Source: Penelope pileata (Eukaryota > Chordata > Aves > Galliformes > Cracidae). Taken from it: 64,000 nt of DNA. The notes beneath the pieces are model-generated. The model searched no databases and had not been told where the DNA came from. It worked only from the letters and a program-made list of their open reading frames with translations. Within the stretch, counting starts at the first letter, position 1. Each line of letters opens with the position of its first letter. The stretch covers positions 173,456-237,455 of the forward strand of contig WBMW01005513.1 of assembly GCA_013396635.1 (NCBI GenBank). The letters are read 5' to 3'. A program made the position numbers and the translations under genes. This document shows positions 1-12,427 of the stretch, in pieces.

Positions 1-3000
1 GTAAAGAAAGTCATGCAGTGCAGGATTTGAGTGCAAATGTAATGAAAGGAAACCATGATGTCTCATGATTCTCTCCATAAAAGGCCACATCAGATGCATG
101 GATTCAAATATGAAGATGAATTTTGTCTTTTGAAACTCTCCTGTGCTGTCATTCAGTCTCTTGAATATATTTATTTGAGCTTGAGCTCAAATCAACCTTC
201 GGTTCCTTGTACCAGCTACTCTGAAAGCATCCTCTCGTAGGATTTGTTAGAATAATATTCATGACTAAAGCATAGCACTTTGATCCTTAATCTGTCTTAA
301 GCAGTTTTTATCCCCCCTTGATATTTATTCCTAAACATATTTCTCATGTCAGATATTCTCTCTCAGCATTTATTTTGCTGGCAAAATAAGCTGTCCTCTC
401 AATATCTCTGCAGACACTCAACTTTTCTAATCACTGCAGTAGTTCCTCTACAAATGAATTCCCATTTAAATTCATAGTTCTTGCATACACAAGACCAGAA
501 CTGTATATAGTATTGTAAGTGACGTCTTACTGAAGATGTGGAAAATAACACTTGGGCTTTTCTGTATCAACTAAATACACCTCATTTGATAGAGCCTAAA
601 GTCATCGTTATCACCTGCTCATCTCAACCAGCCTTATTCTTATGCTGTGAATAAATGAGAGGATCAATTCTAAAGTTTTCCTTGGGTAGCATCAAGCGGT
701 CTGATGTATTTACTTGTTGAAAATGAATATATATTCTGGGAAGAGGTGCAGATACAGTGGCAATATGGATAACATGCAGCTGTATGATTTTTAGACCTCT
801 GTTATCTGTGCTGATGGATTGAAGAGTATTGCTTTTGCTATGATGGGTGGTGGCTTAGTGAAAATACCCACAAATTTTAGCAGAGACAAGTCCTGTTCTG
901 ACTCTGAGGTATCTGGCATGCTTTAATAAAAAGGGGTTAGTGTCAATTTTTCTGGATCGTTCTATAGCTAGAACAACTTTGGGGACATGTGATAGCGAGG
1001 AGAGACCGCTGCTGATTTGTTCCAGTGAATAGCATTTTTTTTTTTTTGAATGGAGGTTGCGACATTTACTGTCACATGGAGGTGCTTCTCTGAAGTCCGA
1101 TTGCCCAGCAAAGTAAAAATGCATTTAGCTTCAGTACAACCTGCTGATTCTGCCCACTTAGCCTTTCCATCTAAGTGGCACTGTTAGCTACCAGGCTGAC
1201 GTCCTTTTATGGAACTATGATTACATCTGAGATGCAGCTGGTGCTCAAACGGTACGCAGCACACTGCAAAGTTTCACAGAAGTGAGACTTCTGTCCCCAG
1301 TAAAGGGATCCGTGAGGCAAAACAGTGCTGAGGGGTCCTCTGTTGCCAACAGACAGGATCTGGTCAACCTGTGGGAGCTAAGTGATTTATGGAAATTTTA
1401 TCCAGGTTGGAGATCAATGTGTAATTCGAGGAAGTTCAGCTAATTTCAGCTATGTCATTATCGTATAGCAAATTGTATTAGCATGGCAATGAAGAAACGT
1501 ATCTTAGTCTTTGGGCTGATTTGTGACCAAAAAAATTACTTTGACTCATATTTTGGCAAATGGACAGTTGTGCTTGTTGCTTGGAACAATGTGAAATATC
1601 TATGAAATATCAGAGAGGCGGTTTAAAAGCAATCGCCTTGGAAATTGCAGCTGCTTTGAAAACATCCTGCTATCTCTCATCTGAGCTGTGACTGCTTAAA
1701 ATACAAAAATGTTGTTGGATGCACTGTGTAGGTATCTTAAAATTCAACTAATTATTCGTCTTCATCACAAAGTGTGAGCACTCAGGCCAAGGCTCCCTAC
1801 CACACTGCCAAGTTTAGAGTTTGCAGTGGGGTTTTATCTTATCAGTTTTGAGCACCGTAGAAGCATCTTGGGAGTTAAGCTTTTGAGGGTTATGGCTGTG
1901 CAATTTGTTCCATTTCTCCAAAAGGAGAACTTCTAACCTGGAACCTGTAGAGGTTCTTGCTAGAGCCTGAACAGTAACGTTTTACCCTTGTTCATGAGTT
2001 GGTCATAAATGGCACTTGTAAAAGCCTTCAAAAAACATTTACACTGTTGTGCATGCCCCACTGTTTGTATGATGATTTTGTTAGACGGATTCCTGTTCCC
2101 GGATCCTGGAGGCACTGAGAGCAGATGCACGGGAACAATGCTCTGTTCACATCCCTCTGGCTCCCGCAGGGCTGCACAGTGTTTTTGTTCCTTTGTTCCT
2201 TTCTTCTCCATATAGTTCTTCAGCCTCTAATCTGAATGAGGGGGTTTGGCTGTGTAGTATTTTATTCTGTGAATTTCAGGTAACAGAGAACAGGGAATGG
2301 TGGCTGGCTGACAGTACTCGACGGTGTACACCAGGTGGCACTATTTGGTGACTTTTGCTTAAAATGGCGTTTATTATTTCGTTGCACGTGAATATATTGA
2401 TATATGATCACTATTCTTCTGGCTTTTTATGGAAACATTAAATAAGTTACACAGTATGTAGAGGTATGTACATATGTGTCCTCCCTCCTAATGAGTAATA
2501 ATTACAGTGTACGTTGTGAAGCAGGTCAGACACATCTGTTAGACAGCTCTATGTTGCCTTATTAATAAGGAATTATACCTATCTTGCTAATTTTTGGAGT
2601 GAGGCTTGGAATAGGTGTGATTGGCTCTTGTGGAACATTCTGGGGGAGTAATAGTGTTTAACTGCTACATAGAGTTGGCTATATATTTTTAAGTGGCTTA
2701 GAGGTGGCCTATACCAAGAAGACTGTTTTAAAACCACACAGGTTTCTTTATTTCTGTTGCCATGTCACAAAAGGCAAAGCCAAACCTGCTGTTGATTAGA
2801 TAATGTCCCTGCTCATGACAGGAAAGAGATTTGTTACACTGCTTTTTCAGCGTAGTATCTTACACACTGAATGCGTGTTCTGCTAAACAATGATGAATAA
2901 ACACATCTAGGTGCATGTACATAGGTACACATGCTCTTACACTGTATTCTGTTCTCTCACTACTTTTGCAGCAGGGCAACTTCTTTGAGCCACTCCAGAC

Positions 3001-3744
3001 TCAGTGTCAGTAAACACTTATACAAGAAAAGTACATGTCCTGCTCTCAGCTTATTTCATACTTAGTATGGCTGTTCAACAGCAGTAGTGAACCTAAACGT
3101 GTCTAGAATGCTACAGATGAAGGGTATCTTTTTTAAAGGAAAGAAAAAGGAAAAAAAATAGTGGTGATGCGGGGAGAGAAAGTGGTTTGCCAGCATGCAC
3201 TGGTTTCTGTCACTGCTTTTTTAATGTAACACAGAGTTATTTTTAGCAGTAGAAAGTGCAAAACATGTTTAAGAGAAATAGACTGGAAAATGCGACATGC
3301 ATAACCCATCTTTGTGGGTGGATGAGGTTTCTCTGTCAGGGTTGCTCTGCTTGGTCTCATTTGCATCCTCTTGCTGAGTACCCTGCTCTTTTGAATTACA
3401 GATGTGTTTTGTGGCTTAGAAACCCTACCCAAGCATATCACTACACAACTGGAAAATATATTTAAATGATCTAACACATGCTAGTGTTGTTGTTATAATC
3501 AATTTTGAGAAGAAATAACTCTTAATGTTTTGATTCAGTATTTGTACTTTCTGTTTATCAACCTTGAAGTTAAAGCAGAGTTAGAGTGAGAAGGAAGCAT
3601 TTAACATGGTCTTAATATAATTTCTGTTTTGCAGAAGCAGGGAATAAACAAGCACTTCATAGTTATTTAGAAGGATGAGCAGTATCCTTTCAGTTAGGAT
3701 AGGGGAGGGGAACCTGTGACTTGTGTTTTTTTACTTGCCCTATT
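1..3744. other. Unique non-coding DNA, no gene recognised
   Basis: AT-rich single-copy-looking sequence. The open frames here are at most 114 codons, overlap one another on both strands, and show no domain motif, codon bias or exon-like splice pairing. A T13 run lies at 1035-1047. No RNA gene or repeat family was recognised. It could be intergenic or intronic. Confidence 0.7.
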
Positions 3745-3826
3745 CTTAGTTCTGCCACTAGCCTCGTGGGACAAGTCTTTTGATTTATGTATTGCCTCCC
3801 TTAGCCTTTGAAATGAGGATAGTGGT
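3745..3826 (+). repeat. MIR-like ancient SINE relic
   Basis: The block reads TCTGCCACTAGCCTCGTGGG, then ACAAGTC, a short interruption, then CCTTAGCC and GAAATGAGGATAGTGG. This order matches the MIR SINE core as I remember it: 'tctgccactnactngctgtgtgaccttgggcaagtc', then 'cctcagtttcc', then 'aaatggggataat'. MIRs are tRNA-derived, long inactive, and survive only as degraded pieces in birds. The match is from memory and is diverged, so a chance resemblance cannot be excluded. Confidence 0.45.
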
Positions 3827-4261
3827 TCTGAATTTTTTGTTCAGGCACTTAAACATGTTTGGATGAAAAGCATTTCCTGATGGTGTAGTAAATCTCCTAT
3901 GTTTTGCTTCTGCCATCTGCCTGTTTGCTGGCCTACTTGCTCAAACGGAAGGAATCATGCTACACCCTGAAGTGCTTTCCTCTTCTCTTCAGTGTGCTCA
4001 AAATAGAGAGCTTGAATGATGCCCAGGTAATTGGTGATTGGGTAACTTGATATTTAAGCGAGTAGTATCTCTGAGGAGTACACATCATTTGTAGTTTTAA
4101 GATGGGGAGAGTACAGGGAAGGCCTCTGTTTCTCCAGTCATATGATGGAGAGAGTTGGGAGGAAAAATTATTTTGTATAGCAATCTGCAGCTCGTCTGCT
4201 CTTTTGGTCAGAAAGGGAGAACTTGACTTACTTGCAAATGTTACTGCTTCCCTCACAAAGT
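3827..4261. other. Unique non-coding DNA
   Basis: No gene, RNA or repeat recognised. A 98-codon minus-strand open frame (3960-4256) has no recognisable domain and is treated as chance. Confidence 0.6.
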
Positions 4262-5292
4262 TACATGGTCCCCCATAACATCCTTCTCTCTAAATTGGAA
4301 CTGGATTTGATGGGTGGACCATAGGATGGATGAGGAACTGGTTGCGCTTTAATATCTTCATCAATGACATCAACAGTGGGATTGAGTACACCCTGTGCAC
4401 CCTCAGCATGTTTGCAGATGATACCAAGCTGTGTGGTGTGATTGACACACCTGAGGGACGGGATGCTATCCAGAGAGACCTAGACAGGCTCAAACAGTGG
4501 GCGCAGGAGAACCTCATGAGGTTCAACAAATCCAAATGCAAGGTCTTGCACCTGGGTCGCAGAAACCCCCACTGTCAGTGCAAACTAGAGGATGAAAGGA
4601 TAGAGCACAGTCCTGACAAAAAGGACTTGGGGGTACTAGTGGATGGCAAGTGGGGGATGAGCCAGCAGTGTGTTCTCACAGCCCAGAAAGTCAGCCATAT
4701 CCTGGGCTGCATCAAAAGAAGCATGGCCAGCAGGCTGAGGGAGGAGATCTTGCACCTCTACTCTGGGTGAGGCCTCACCTGCGGCACTGTGTCCAGATGT
4801 GGAGCCCTCAGCATGGGAGAGACATGGACCTGTTGGAGCACATCCAGAGGAGGGCCACAAAAATGATCCAAGGGGTAGAACATATCCTTGCAGGGCACAA
4901 GCTGAGAGAGCTGGTGCTGTTTAGCCTGGAGAAGAGAAGACTCCGAGGTGACCTGATAGCGGCCATTTAATATCTGAAGGGGAGCTATAAGAAAGAAGAG
5001 GGCAGATGTAATAGGGTCTGTTGTGACAGGATGAGGGGAAATGGTTTCAAGATAAAAGAGGAGAGATCTAGACTTGATGTAAGCAAGAAGTTTTTTTACA
5101 ATAAGAGCAGTAAAGCACTGGAACAGGTTGCCCAGAGATGTGGTGGAAGCCCTGTCCCTGGAGACCTTCAAGGTCAGGCTGGCCAGGGTCTGAGCAACCT
5201 GATCTAGCCATAGGTGTCCATGTACATTGCAGGGGAGTTGGACTTGATGACCTTTAAAGGTCCCTTCCGATACAAACGATTCTACGATCTGT
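4262..5292 (+). mobile_element. CR1 LINE, copy A (5'-truncated, internally deleted)
   Basis: A non-LTR retrotransposon fragment in plus orientation. It opens with CR1 sequence upstream of the RT core (CCCCCATAACATCCTTCTCTC, then GATTTGATGGGTGGACC), runs through RT motif C and the C-terminal domain, and ends in the 3' UTR (GTTGGACTTGATGACCTTTA, then CCCTTCCGATACAAACGATTCTACGATC). The terminal ATTCTACG ATCTG is a mutated form of the CR1 3' octamer repeat. Severe 5' truncation is the usual CR1 state. The 3' boundary is approximate. Several frame breaks show it is long dead. Confidence 0.93.
4330..4970 (+). pseudogene. CR1 ORF2 reverse transcriptase fragment (broken)
   Basis: Remnant of the CR1 ORF2 polyprotein (endonuclease plus reverse transcriptase), which copies element RNA into chromosomal DNA. 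From 4330 one frame is open for 146 codons. It carries FINDI followed by FADDTKL, the catalytic RT motif C with both aspartates kept, then the thumb and C-terminal region with DLGVLVDGKW, ILGCIKRSMASR and LHLYSG. The residues normally between RNWL and FNIFI are missing, and these include the PQG-type motif B, so there is an internal deletion near 4344-4348. A second break near 4767 shifts the frame: homology resumes as VRPHLRHCVQMWSP in another frame and runs to a stop at 4968-4970, where the family usually reads AFQYLKG. The upstream endonuclease half is absent. Not functional. Confidence 0.92.
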
Positions 5293-6529
5293 ACACCAGC
5301 CTGCCTGCCTGCCTCCCAGCTCCATGGGATTTCTTAACAGACAGAAAATGGAGTCCTTGCTCAGATAAGACAATGTCACTCTTTCTGTGTCCAAGCATAT
5401 GGTCATTACGATAACTTTGCTTATTTTTTTTTTCTCCTGTGAGCTCTCAAATTCAAGATGCACGAGCTCAATAACCTTAATATAATTGACCACAATAGTA
5501 AACTGTGAAGTGTTTCCAGTCCTGCCATATCACCCTCAGATGTCTTCTCTGTAGTTGCAGGGAATATAATGCTAAGAGATTTTTTCTATCTAACCTCTTT
5601 ATACCTGCATACACCTTTCCTTTCTTAACCTTTTCTGGGAGATGGGGGTAGGGTGGTGGTGAAGGAGTGAAAGAGTGATAGATTGTGTAGCTAAGATATC
5701 TCTTGTTTGGGGGGAGGGGGGGAATAAAAATGGCATGATGTCATCTTAATCTTAGCTAACTCAAAAGGGAGAATTTTATAACAAGAAATTTATCAAAACT
5801 CAATTTTTCTTGAGAGAGTTCACAAATAGGAAGGTGACTCTCTATAGTCTTTTTTTTTTTTTTTTTTTAAAGGCCACTGCTTATGCACGCATGTGTGCAA
5901 AAAGCTAATCAGGTATATTCATTAAAATACTCAGGATCATTGTGCCCCTATCAGTGAATGGAGGGATTCCCAAAGATCTCTGATTATCAACATAAGCTTA
6001 AAAGTTTGTACTACGCTCTATCACGAAGGCAGTTACTATTTTGTTTCTTAGCTTTGAAAAATCTCACTCTAGAAAAGAGAGTGACAAGCGAAATGGAAGG
6101 TGTGCCACATCTCTGTAAGCATGGGTTCACGTCCAATATCATCCCAATACTGCAATAACAGCTAAGAGTGCATTCTGGTTTTGCACATGTTGGGTTTTTG
6201 TCAGTTGTTGATTGGGGATGCTGGAAACCATCACTCATGTGGAAGATGTTTCGTAAACAATTCTTGCCCTTCAAAAGCACTCAAGAATAAACATCTATTT
6301 TATTGGCTTTTTAGCTCATGTAGCATTTTGGAGCCTGTTTTGTTAACAGCGTGAACATTAAAGTGAATATGTACTCTACCACATACAAAGTCTCACATAG
6401 TTGTATAAACTCTGTTATGTATCTGCAAACACAACCTTTAGTACAGAACTACTAGAAGTATTAGATTTTTGGTTCAGAATTACTGTGGGGGCTGTAGAGA
6501 AAGGAGAAACAATTTAAACTTTGTGTACA
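5293..6529. other. Unique non-coding DNA with a T19 run
   Basis: No gene recognised. It contains a short CCTG repeat just after CR1 copy A (about 5300-5314), a G-rich patch near 5708-5722 and a T19 homopolymer at 5850-5868. Open frames here are under 90 codons and featureless. Confidence 0.65.
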
Positions 6530-6690
6530 GGATAATTCTGATTATTTGGACCTCCATTATCCCGAATTTACCTACTTGAACTCACCTATCCTGAACTTAC
6601 CAAATTTGAACCTATTAACAGTGCTGAAACCATCCTTGATTATCAGAAATTCTGATGATCTAAATATGCTCATTGATCCCAATGACTTTC
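6530..6690. repeat. Decayed 14-15 bp tandem array (GATTATCCGAAC-like units)
   Basis: Successive units read GAATTTACC (6564), GAACTCACC (6578), GAACTTACC (6593) and GAACCTATT (6608), spaced 14, 15 and 15 bp. They are flanked by GATTATTTGGACCTCC-like and GATTATCAGAAATTCTGATG-like units. The period and the GATTAT/GAAC words suggest an array whose ancestral unit resembled GATTATCCGAACYYCC. I recall arrays of that kind in some pogo/Tigger-type DNA transposons, but that identification is tentative. The 71-codon frame across it (6546-6761) is a by-product of the repeat. Confidence 0.45.
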
Positions 6691-9600
6691 ACATAATCAA
6701 GGTTATAAGCCTCATGCAAATTAGACACCTAGCATTTGAACTAATTCCTTGTGACGTCTAGAGATCTTCACTGTAGAAAGTGTTTAAGATGTTGAAAGAA
6801 ACAACGGTAATGAGCATGCATAGTACTGGTGGGCAAGACTGGTTTCAAACATGGAAACTGACAAGGCTATCTGAAAATGTGAAGGTCTCTGGAGGAATGA
6901 CCACAGGACATTTTTTCAGGCTGATCTTGTGCCATCATCAGCAGTTAACATTCATGGGCAGGTGATGTTTTTGCTGCCTTTCCATTAAGTACTCCTGTTC
7001 AGACGCTACCTTACATTTACCACAGGTAGGAAACTGATAACCAGAAGTGAAACATCTGTGGAGGAGGGCAAAAAAACCGCCCAAACCTTTAAATCATAGA
7101 CAATTTAATGTGCAAAATATGTTTTATGATACACTCGTATGAATCTAGATATTTTTCCCACAGCATTTTATTTTATCAGCTTTTGGATGCTTTGAATACC
7201 TTCTCCTGTGTCTCATGGGGAGGTATTTAGGATGTTCCACTAAACTAACATCTCCAGTTGGGTGCTTGTAAGCACTTCTAGAAGTGTAGGATGTGTAATT
7301 TTGGCATAATACTGCATTACTCGCTGTCCAGTGTTCTATTTCCTATTTTCATGTATTTCATGAGAATAAGAATGATGAATGTTAAGAAGGATAGGCACAA
7401 GGCAAATGAAATGAGAGGTTCATTTTCTTAGAGCCGTTTGTAAAATAACCACTTTGAGATGATTTACAGTTTACATAGTGTTGCGAATATTGGTATGAAT
7501 TTCTCTTGGCTTCTGCAGGTGCTGGTTTAAAGAGACAAATATAACCTCCAATTCCCAGCACACTGATCTGTCTAAACACAATTTGACATGCGTTGCTATT
7601 AGCTTAGCACCTTATCAAATAATGTGCCCTGATAGAGATAAAAGGTTTTACAACCTTGCCGCCTTTGTTTCTGTGTGTGTTCACCCACAGAGACAGCTCT
7701 GCAGCAGCTAATAATTAACACAAAAGACAAAGACAAATCTATATGGCTCAGTGTTGGAGGCTCCAATGTGCATGTTAAGCAGTTGGGGAAATGAAATCTA
7801 CAGCAAGAGGGTCTGGAATGGGATCTTGAAATGAGTCTTTAAAATGAACTGATGTGGGTCTTTGTAAAGACTGATTTTTACATGATGGAGCATATGTCAA
7901 ACTGTTGTCTGGAAATCAGCACAGTTCTGTGTGTCAGAGCATTTACTCAAGTCTTCAGAGAAGGTCTTGCTGCGCTGTTAGCAGTAACCTTGTGTCGCTT
8001 TGCATGCCAAGTGTAAGCAAAGCATCTTAGAATGGGATTAAGTGTGCTGAAAAAATCAGCCAGGGAGATGATTTAAAGCGTTCACTGAATTGAAGCTTCC
8101 TTTCTTCCTTACTAACTTATTTAAGTTTTGTGACTTTGCGGGCATACACGTACGCACAGATTTAAGTGGTAGCTTGGGGGACTACGCCCAAGGCCATGCT
8201 GGCTTTCTCTGTTTTATCTCCATTAACATTTCAGAGGCTGATGAGGCCTTTCACTTATTATTTCCTAGATTTATTCAGTGTCTTTAATCTACCTAGCATT
8301 TAAATGTGGTCTTAACCAGTTGGCTGCTCCAAAATGGGAATTGTTTTGCTCTCTGTGCATAGATGGTCTAGCATTATGCAGGACTGCGAAGCCATTTAGT
8401 CACCCTCACCTTCCCCCAAAAGCTAAGCAAGTTCTTCAAAATCAAAAAAAAAAAATCTTACTTTTCAACTCCTACGGCCATATTTTATTACCCAAATGAG
8501 TCTGCATTTCCTGTTAATTGAAAGCAGCAAGCTTCTTAGTAGTTCTAAATATTGGGTCAAATTTCTAGTTGTATGTATGTTCTGTTTTCAAATATAAATC
8601 TATAAAGCCTGGAGATTTGACAACCTAAATACAAATAGACGCTGTAGAGGATTTTCATAATTGCATTCTCGTAGATGTTTTTAAAATTCACTAATAGTCC
8701 ATCTATGTTTTAAAGCATGTGAATGTCTCAGCAGTCTCAATCAACACTGAAAAATCTTATGAGATTGTGAATTCTGAATCATGTTATTTATATTTTTATT
8801 TTTGAAATGTAAAATAGTGATCCCTAGTAGAGCTGAAAAGTGCCTGCAACACCTAAGTGAAAGCACTTAGTAACAGGAGAAATATTGAAAAATGTGGCAT
8901 CTATCTAACAAAATGAATAGGAAATATTTCAGCTCATTATCATGTACATCACTGTCATGCATGACTTAGAATTCATCACACTATCAAAATAATGAAATGA
9001 AGCTGGGAGATCCAAATGAATTAAAGCTCCAAACAACAATAGAGACAAGCAGTGCAAGTTAGAGGACACAGCGATACTTTGAGGCATACTAGGACACAAA
9101 CTAGGACAGGCATAAACGTGTCCATAGAATGGATGTTTCGCTTTGAAACACGGTACAGCAGGGCTGGTCCCAACATGCAAAGCAGATCTGTGTAATTTCA
9201 ATATAACTGAGATTTTTTTTAAAAGAAGCCTAAGGAATGTTGATACCCAGTTCCCACTAAGTAAGGCTGGCAGTTCATTGGAAGTTGTATTGGTGGTTTT
9301 TCTCTTGAAGTTTTTATTTTAATGCAGCTTTAAAAGTCTTGCTAAGGTAAATGTGCATGCTGTCACTTTGCTCCCTGACACAACTTTCTAGAGGGATATT
9401 TTCTGCAAGGCATTTAGTATCTGATAGATATAAAGCTGGTTAGAGTTCTATCACGTTATGTGATGGCAATTCTTAATTCCGTGGACCAGCAAACACAGTT
9501 TCAAGCAGGTTTCGTGCGCTGTAAAAGTGTAATGGCACAGAGTAAAACCGTTCTCCTCTGTGGGATTGCTAAATGTATGATGAAAGCAGCTTGTGCTATT

Positions 9601-12162
9601 GCTTACTGCCTGATTAAATATTTGATTTTTGTTGCGTATGTATTACGTGATAATGTTGGTAGTGCAGTAGTTTGCAAGCCTTGAAAGTTCACTGTCACCA
9701 ACAGCAGAAGTCTGCGTTTATTGGCAAGGCTAGACAAAATGGTAGAAAATACTTCCTTCTTAACAAGTTCTTTGTATTCTTCAGAAATAGAACTATTTGT
9801 CTTCTGTTTGCATTGTAAATCACAGAGTAAGACTCAAAAAATTACCCAAATATTCAAACCCGCATATTAGCCTAAAGAAAAATGGCAGAAGACTGAATGA
9901 TCATAAATAGCAGCTTCACTTTGTGACTCCAGCAGTTGTTTTCTCATGTACTGAACGTACTAGAGTGGCCTCCTCTAATTCTTTTTTTTGGCATAAACCT
10001 GAATTTTCAGCCTGCCAGGATCAGTGTTTTTCTCCTGCCTTTCATTGCTGGTCACCTTTCCTCTTCTGCTCTTGTAGCTCCTGGAAATGATGCATTCTTA
10101 CACAACACTTGTATTCTTGTATTCTGCTTCCTGAAAATGTCTCTCCTATTTTCTACTAGTTATGCTTTGTAATGCAATAACCTTGTTACATGTGTAGATT
10201 TATGGGTAAGACATTTTGCAGTGAAATCCAAAACCAAATAGTGTGTAATAGGAGGTGAAGTGTAGCACAGAAAGCCTTCTTACAGTCCTGAGTTGCAATG
10301 AAAAGCAACAGTGAGAAGAAGCTGTACAGGTTTCTTAAAGAAAAATCTCATAAGAAGTGCAGAATCCCTAGGGACAGATTTGGGCAAGGCATTTCATAAA
10401 GCCATTCAGTGGGGCTGAAGCTTGCTCTTGGAGTTCACGACAGATCATGTAGCTATAAAAGACAAAATGAACTTAATAGGGAAAGCCCTAAGCAAAGCAG
10501 TGGTGAAGTCACAAAGCATCCCAGATTTCACAACTTCTTTCTATAGATTGTTGTATTTCCTGCAGAATCTACAAAGCTTATATGCCTTCACAAAACTCTG
10601 CATCTCACCGTTGCCCTTAGGAGAAAATTGTGAAAACAACAATGTGGGCATGAGTGAGAGAAGTACTGTGATTCTGAAAGTGGTTCTGTTGCAATGAAAT
10701 GGTGAAATTAGGTGGTCACACAAATTTCCTGGAATACTGTTCTCAATGTTGATCTTTGGATCAGTGATATTTCAAACCAGATCAAGCTGATTTGGTGCTG
10801 TCTGCTATGTTCTCGGTTAGTGAGCTATCAGATAGTGTAGCATGAAGATGGACCCTGTTTCTAAATTCCTGACCCTGTAAGCATGTACCTAAGAAAGTAA
10901 CTAGGTAAGCTGTTGTCAGTGAAGCAGCTCATTTTTCAGTACATGTAGGGTAAAGGGGCAGGGTACGAGTTTTAAGAGCTTGGTTTGGCTTACTCTGAAG
11001 TCAGCGATAAAGAGTACTCCTTGATGTTTTGGTTGAGACTCTGTGCAGGTATATTGCTGTACTTCTTACTTTGTAAGGAAAGTGTCATTGTTCAGTGCAA
11101 CAATGGGAGGGAAGGGTAACCTCAACGTAAGGCCAAATCACAAGCTAGTCTGTGCTACCCTTCTTCAAGCACGTCGCTACAGAGTAAGGGAAGAAGATGG
11201 AGAATGGGAAGGGTCCTGGCAGGGAAACTGAAGATAGTGAGAGGCACCTTGTGAGGTGGTGACACGATTTACTTCCCTCCCTGTATGAAGGGGGGAGTTG
11301 CTGAATCTGCCCCAGGCACATACACAGGGAGATAGTAATGTACTACTTTTACTCTGTGCTGAAAGTAAGTGCTTTTTTGTCTGTAGCACCTCCTGATGTC
11401 AATGAATACATTACTGAAATTGCTGTGGAGATAAATCCATACCTATATGGGTCCTACTGACAAAAAGAGACAAAAGAATAAGGTGGGTGAGGTCTAATTG
11501 GTCTGATCCCGAATCTCATGAGAGAAGTATTGTGCTGGGATGTTGATAATCTACTGCTCTAAACCTTCTCTATATAGTTGATAGTGTTTCACATCGGCTA
11601 TTAAGATTTTCTAAACTGTACGAACAATGAATAAAGACAGTGCTTGAAGCCTGAGCAGGTATTTTCAGTCAGTTACTTCTCTTTTAAAGAGAAAGTGTAT
11701 AGACTAATATCCATTTAAAATAATTTAATTAATATTCATTATAAAGTACTTTAAGTATCTATTTTTTATTGATAGATTCGTGTTTTCATGTTTTCTATTA
11801 GCCGGTGAAAAACTGAGATTTACTGTTTGTGCCATGATCAACCTGAGAACCTGCTCATCTTTCTTCCTGAATTACAGTTTACAGAAAGGACAGATTAGTC
11901 ACTGAGTTGTGATCTATCCTGCCACTGACCCTGCTCCGGCAACTTAGCTTTGTTTCAAGGCTTTTTATTTTGTGTGTGAGGCTTTTTGGGAAGGTTGCTA
12001 AGAAGGTGTAGCATCACTTTCTTATAACTCATGCAGTTTTCTCGCATAGTTTCACGCTGTGGGACAAGCCGTGCATTGGAAACATTCAGAGCCTAGATGA
12101 TTAATAACATTAACTAACCTTTTTATTTGCTTTGAAACAACTTAGAACTTCTGTGCACTTAC
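6691..12162. other. Unique non-coding DNA, no gene recognised
   Basis: About 5.5 kb of AT-rich DNA. No open frame exceeds 91 codons, and none shows a recognisable domain. No RNA gene, LTR, CR1 3' end or mariner end was seen on either strand. Only short homopolymers occur, such as A10-A11 near 8444-8455. Confidence 0.65.
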
Positions 12163-12290
12163 TGGAGCCCTGTTGTGCTAGGCACTGTGCATCTTTAATA
12201 AAAGAACAACTCTGATGTTTGATTACACTCTGAGGCCATAGGTGAATGCAAGACAGAAGAAAAATGCAAGCTAATGCAGAGACGGTAATG
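12163..12290 (+). repeat. Probable ancient amniote interspersed repeat
   Basis: The core TGGAGCCCTGTTGTGCTAGG followed by CACTGTGC resembles the 'gccccattgtgctaggcgctgtacaaac' sequence that I recall as a very common old repeat in reptile and bird genomes. The following A-rich stretch (AATAAAAGAACAAC) fits the same consensus. I cannot assign a family name. The boundaries are approximate and the similarity is from memory. Confidence 0.4.
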
Positions 12291-12379
12291 GCTAGTGTAA
12301 TAAAATGTTTAGAGAATGATCATCACCTGAAAGGTAGCAAGTAATAAGGATCAAATCACAGCCTTATTACCCTGGAAGC

Positions 12380-12427
12380 NNNNNNNNNNNNNNNNNNNNN
12401 NNNNNNNNNNNNNNNNNNNNNNNNNNN
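12380..12427. other. Assembly gap (48 N)
   Basis: Forty-eight consecutive N between AT-rich flank on the left and GGGCGGGAGG on the right. The right edge is G-rich, which suggests a hard-to-sequence GC-rich or simple-repeat stretch. The true gap length is unknown. Confidence 0.98.

Noticed and set aside
4758..5171. 137-codon minus-strand open frame
   Set aside because: It is antisense to CR1 copy A, where the homologous reading is on the plus strand.
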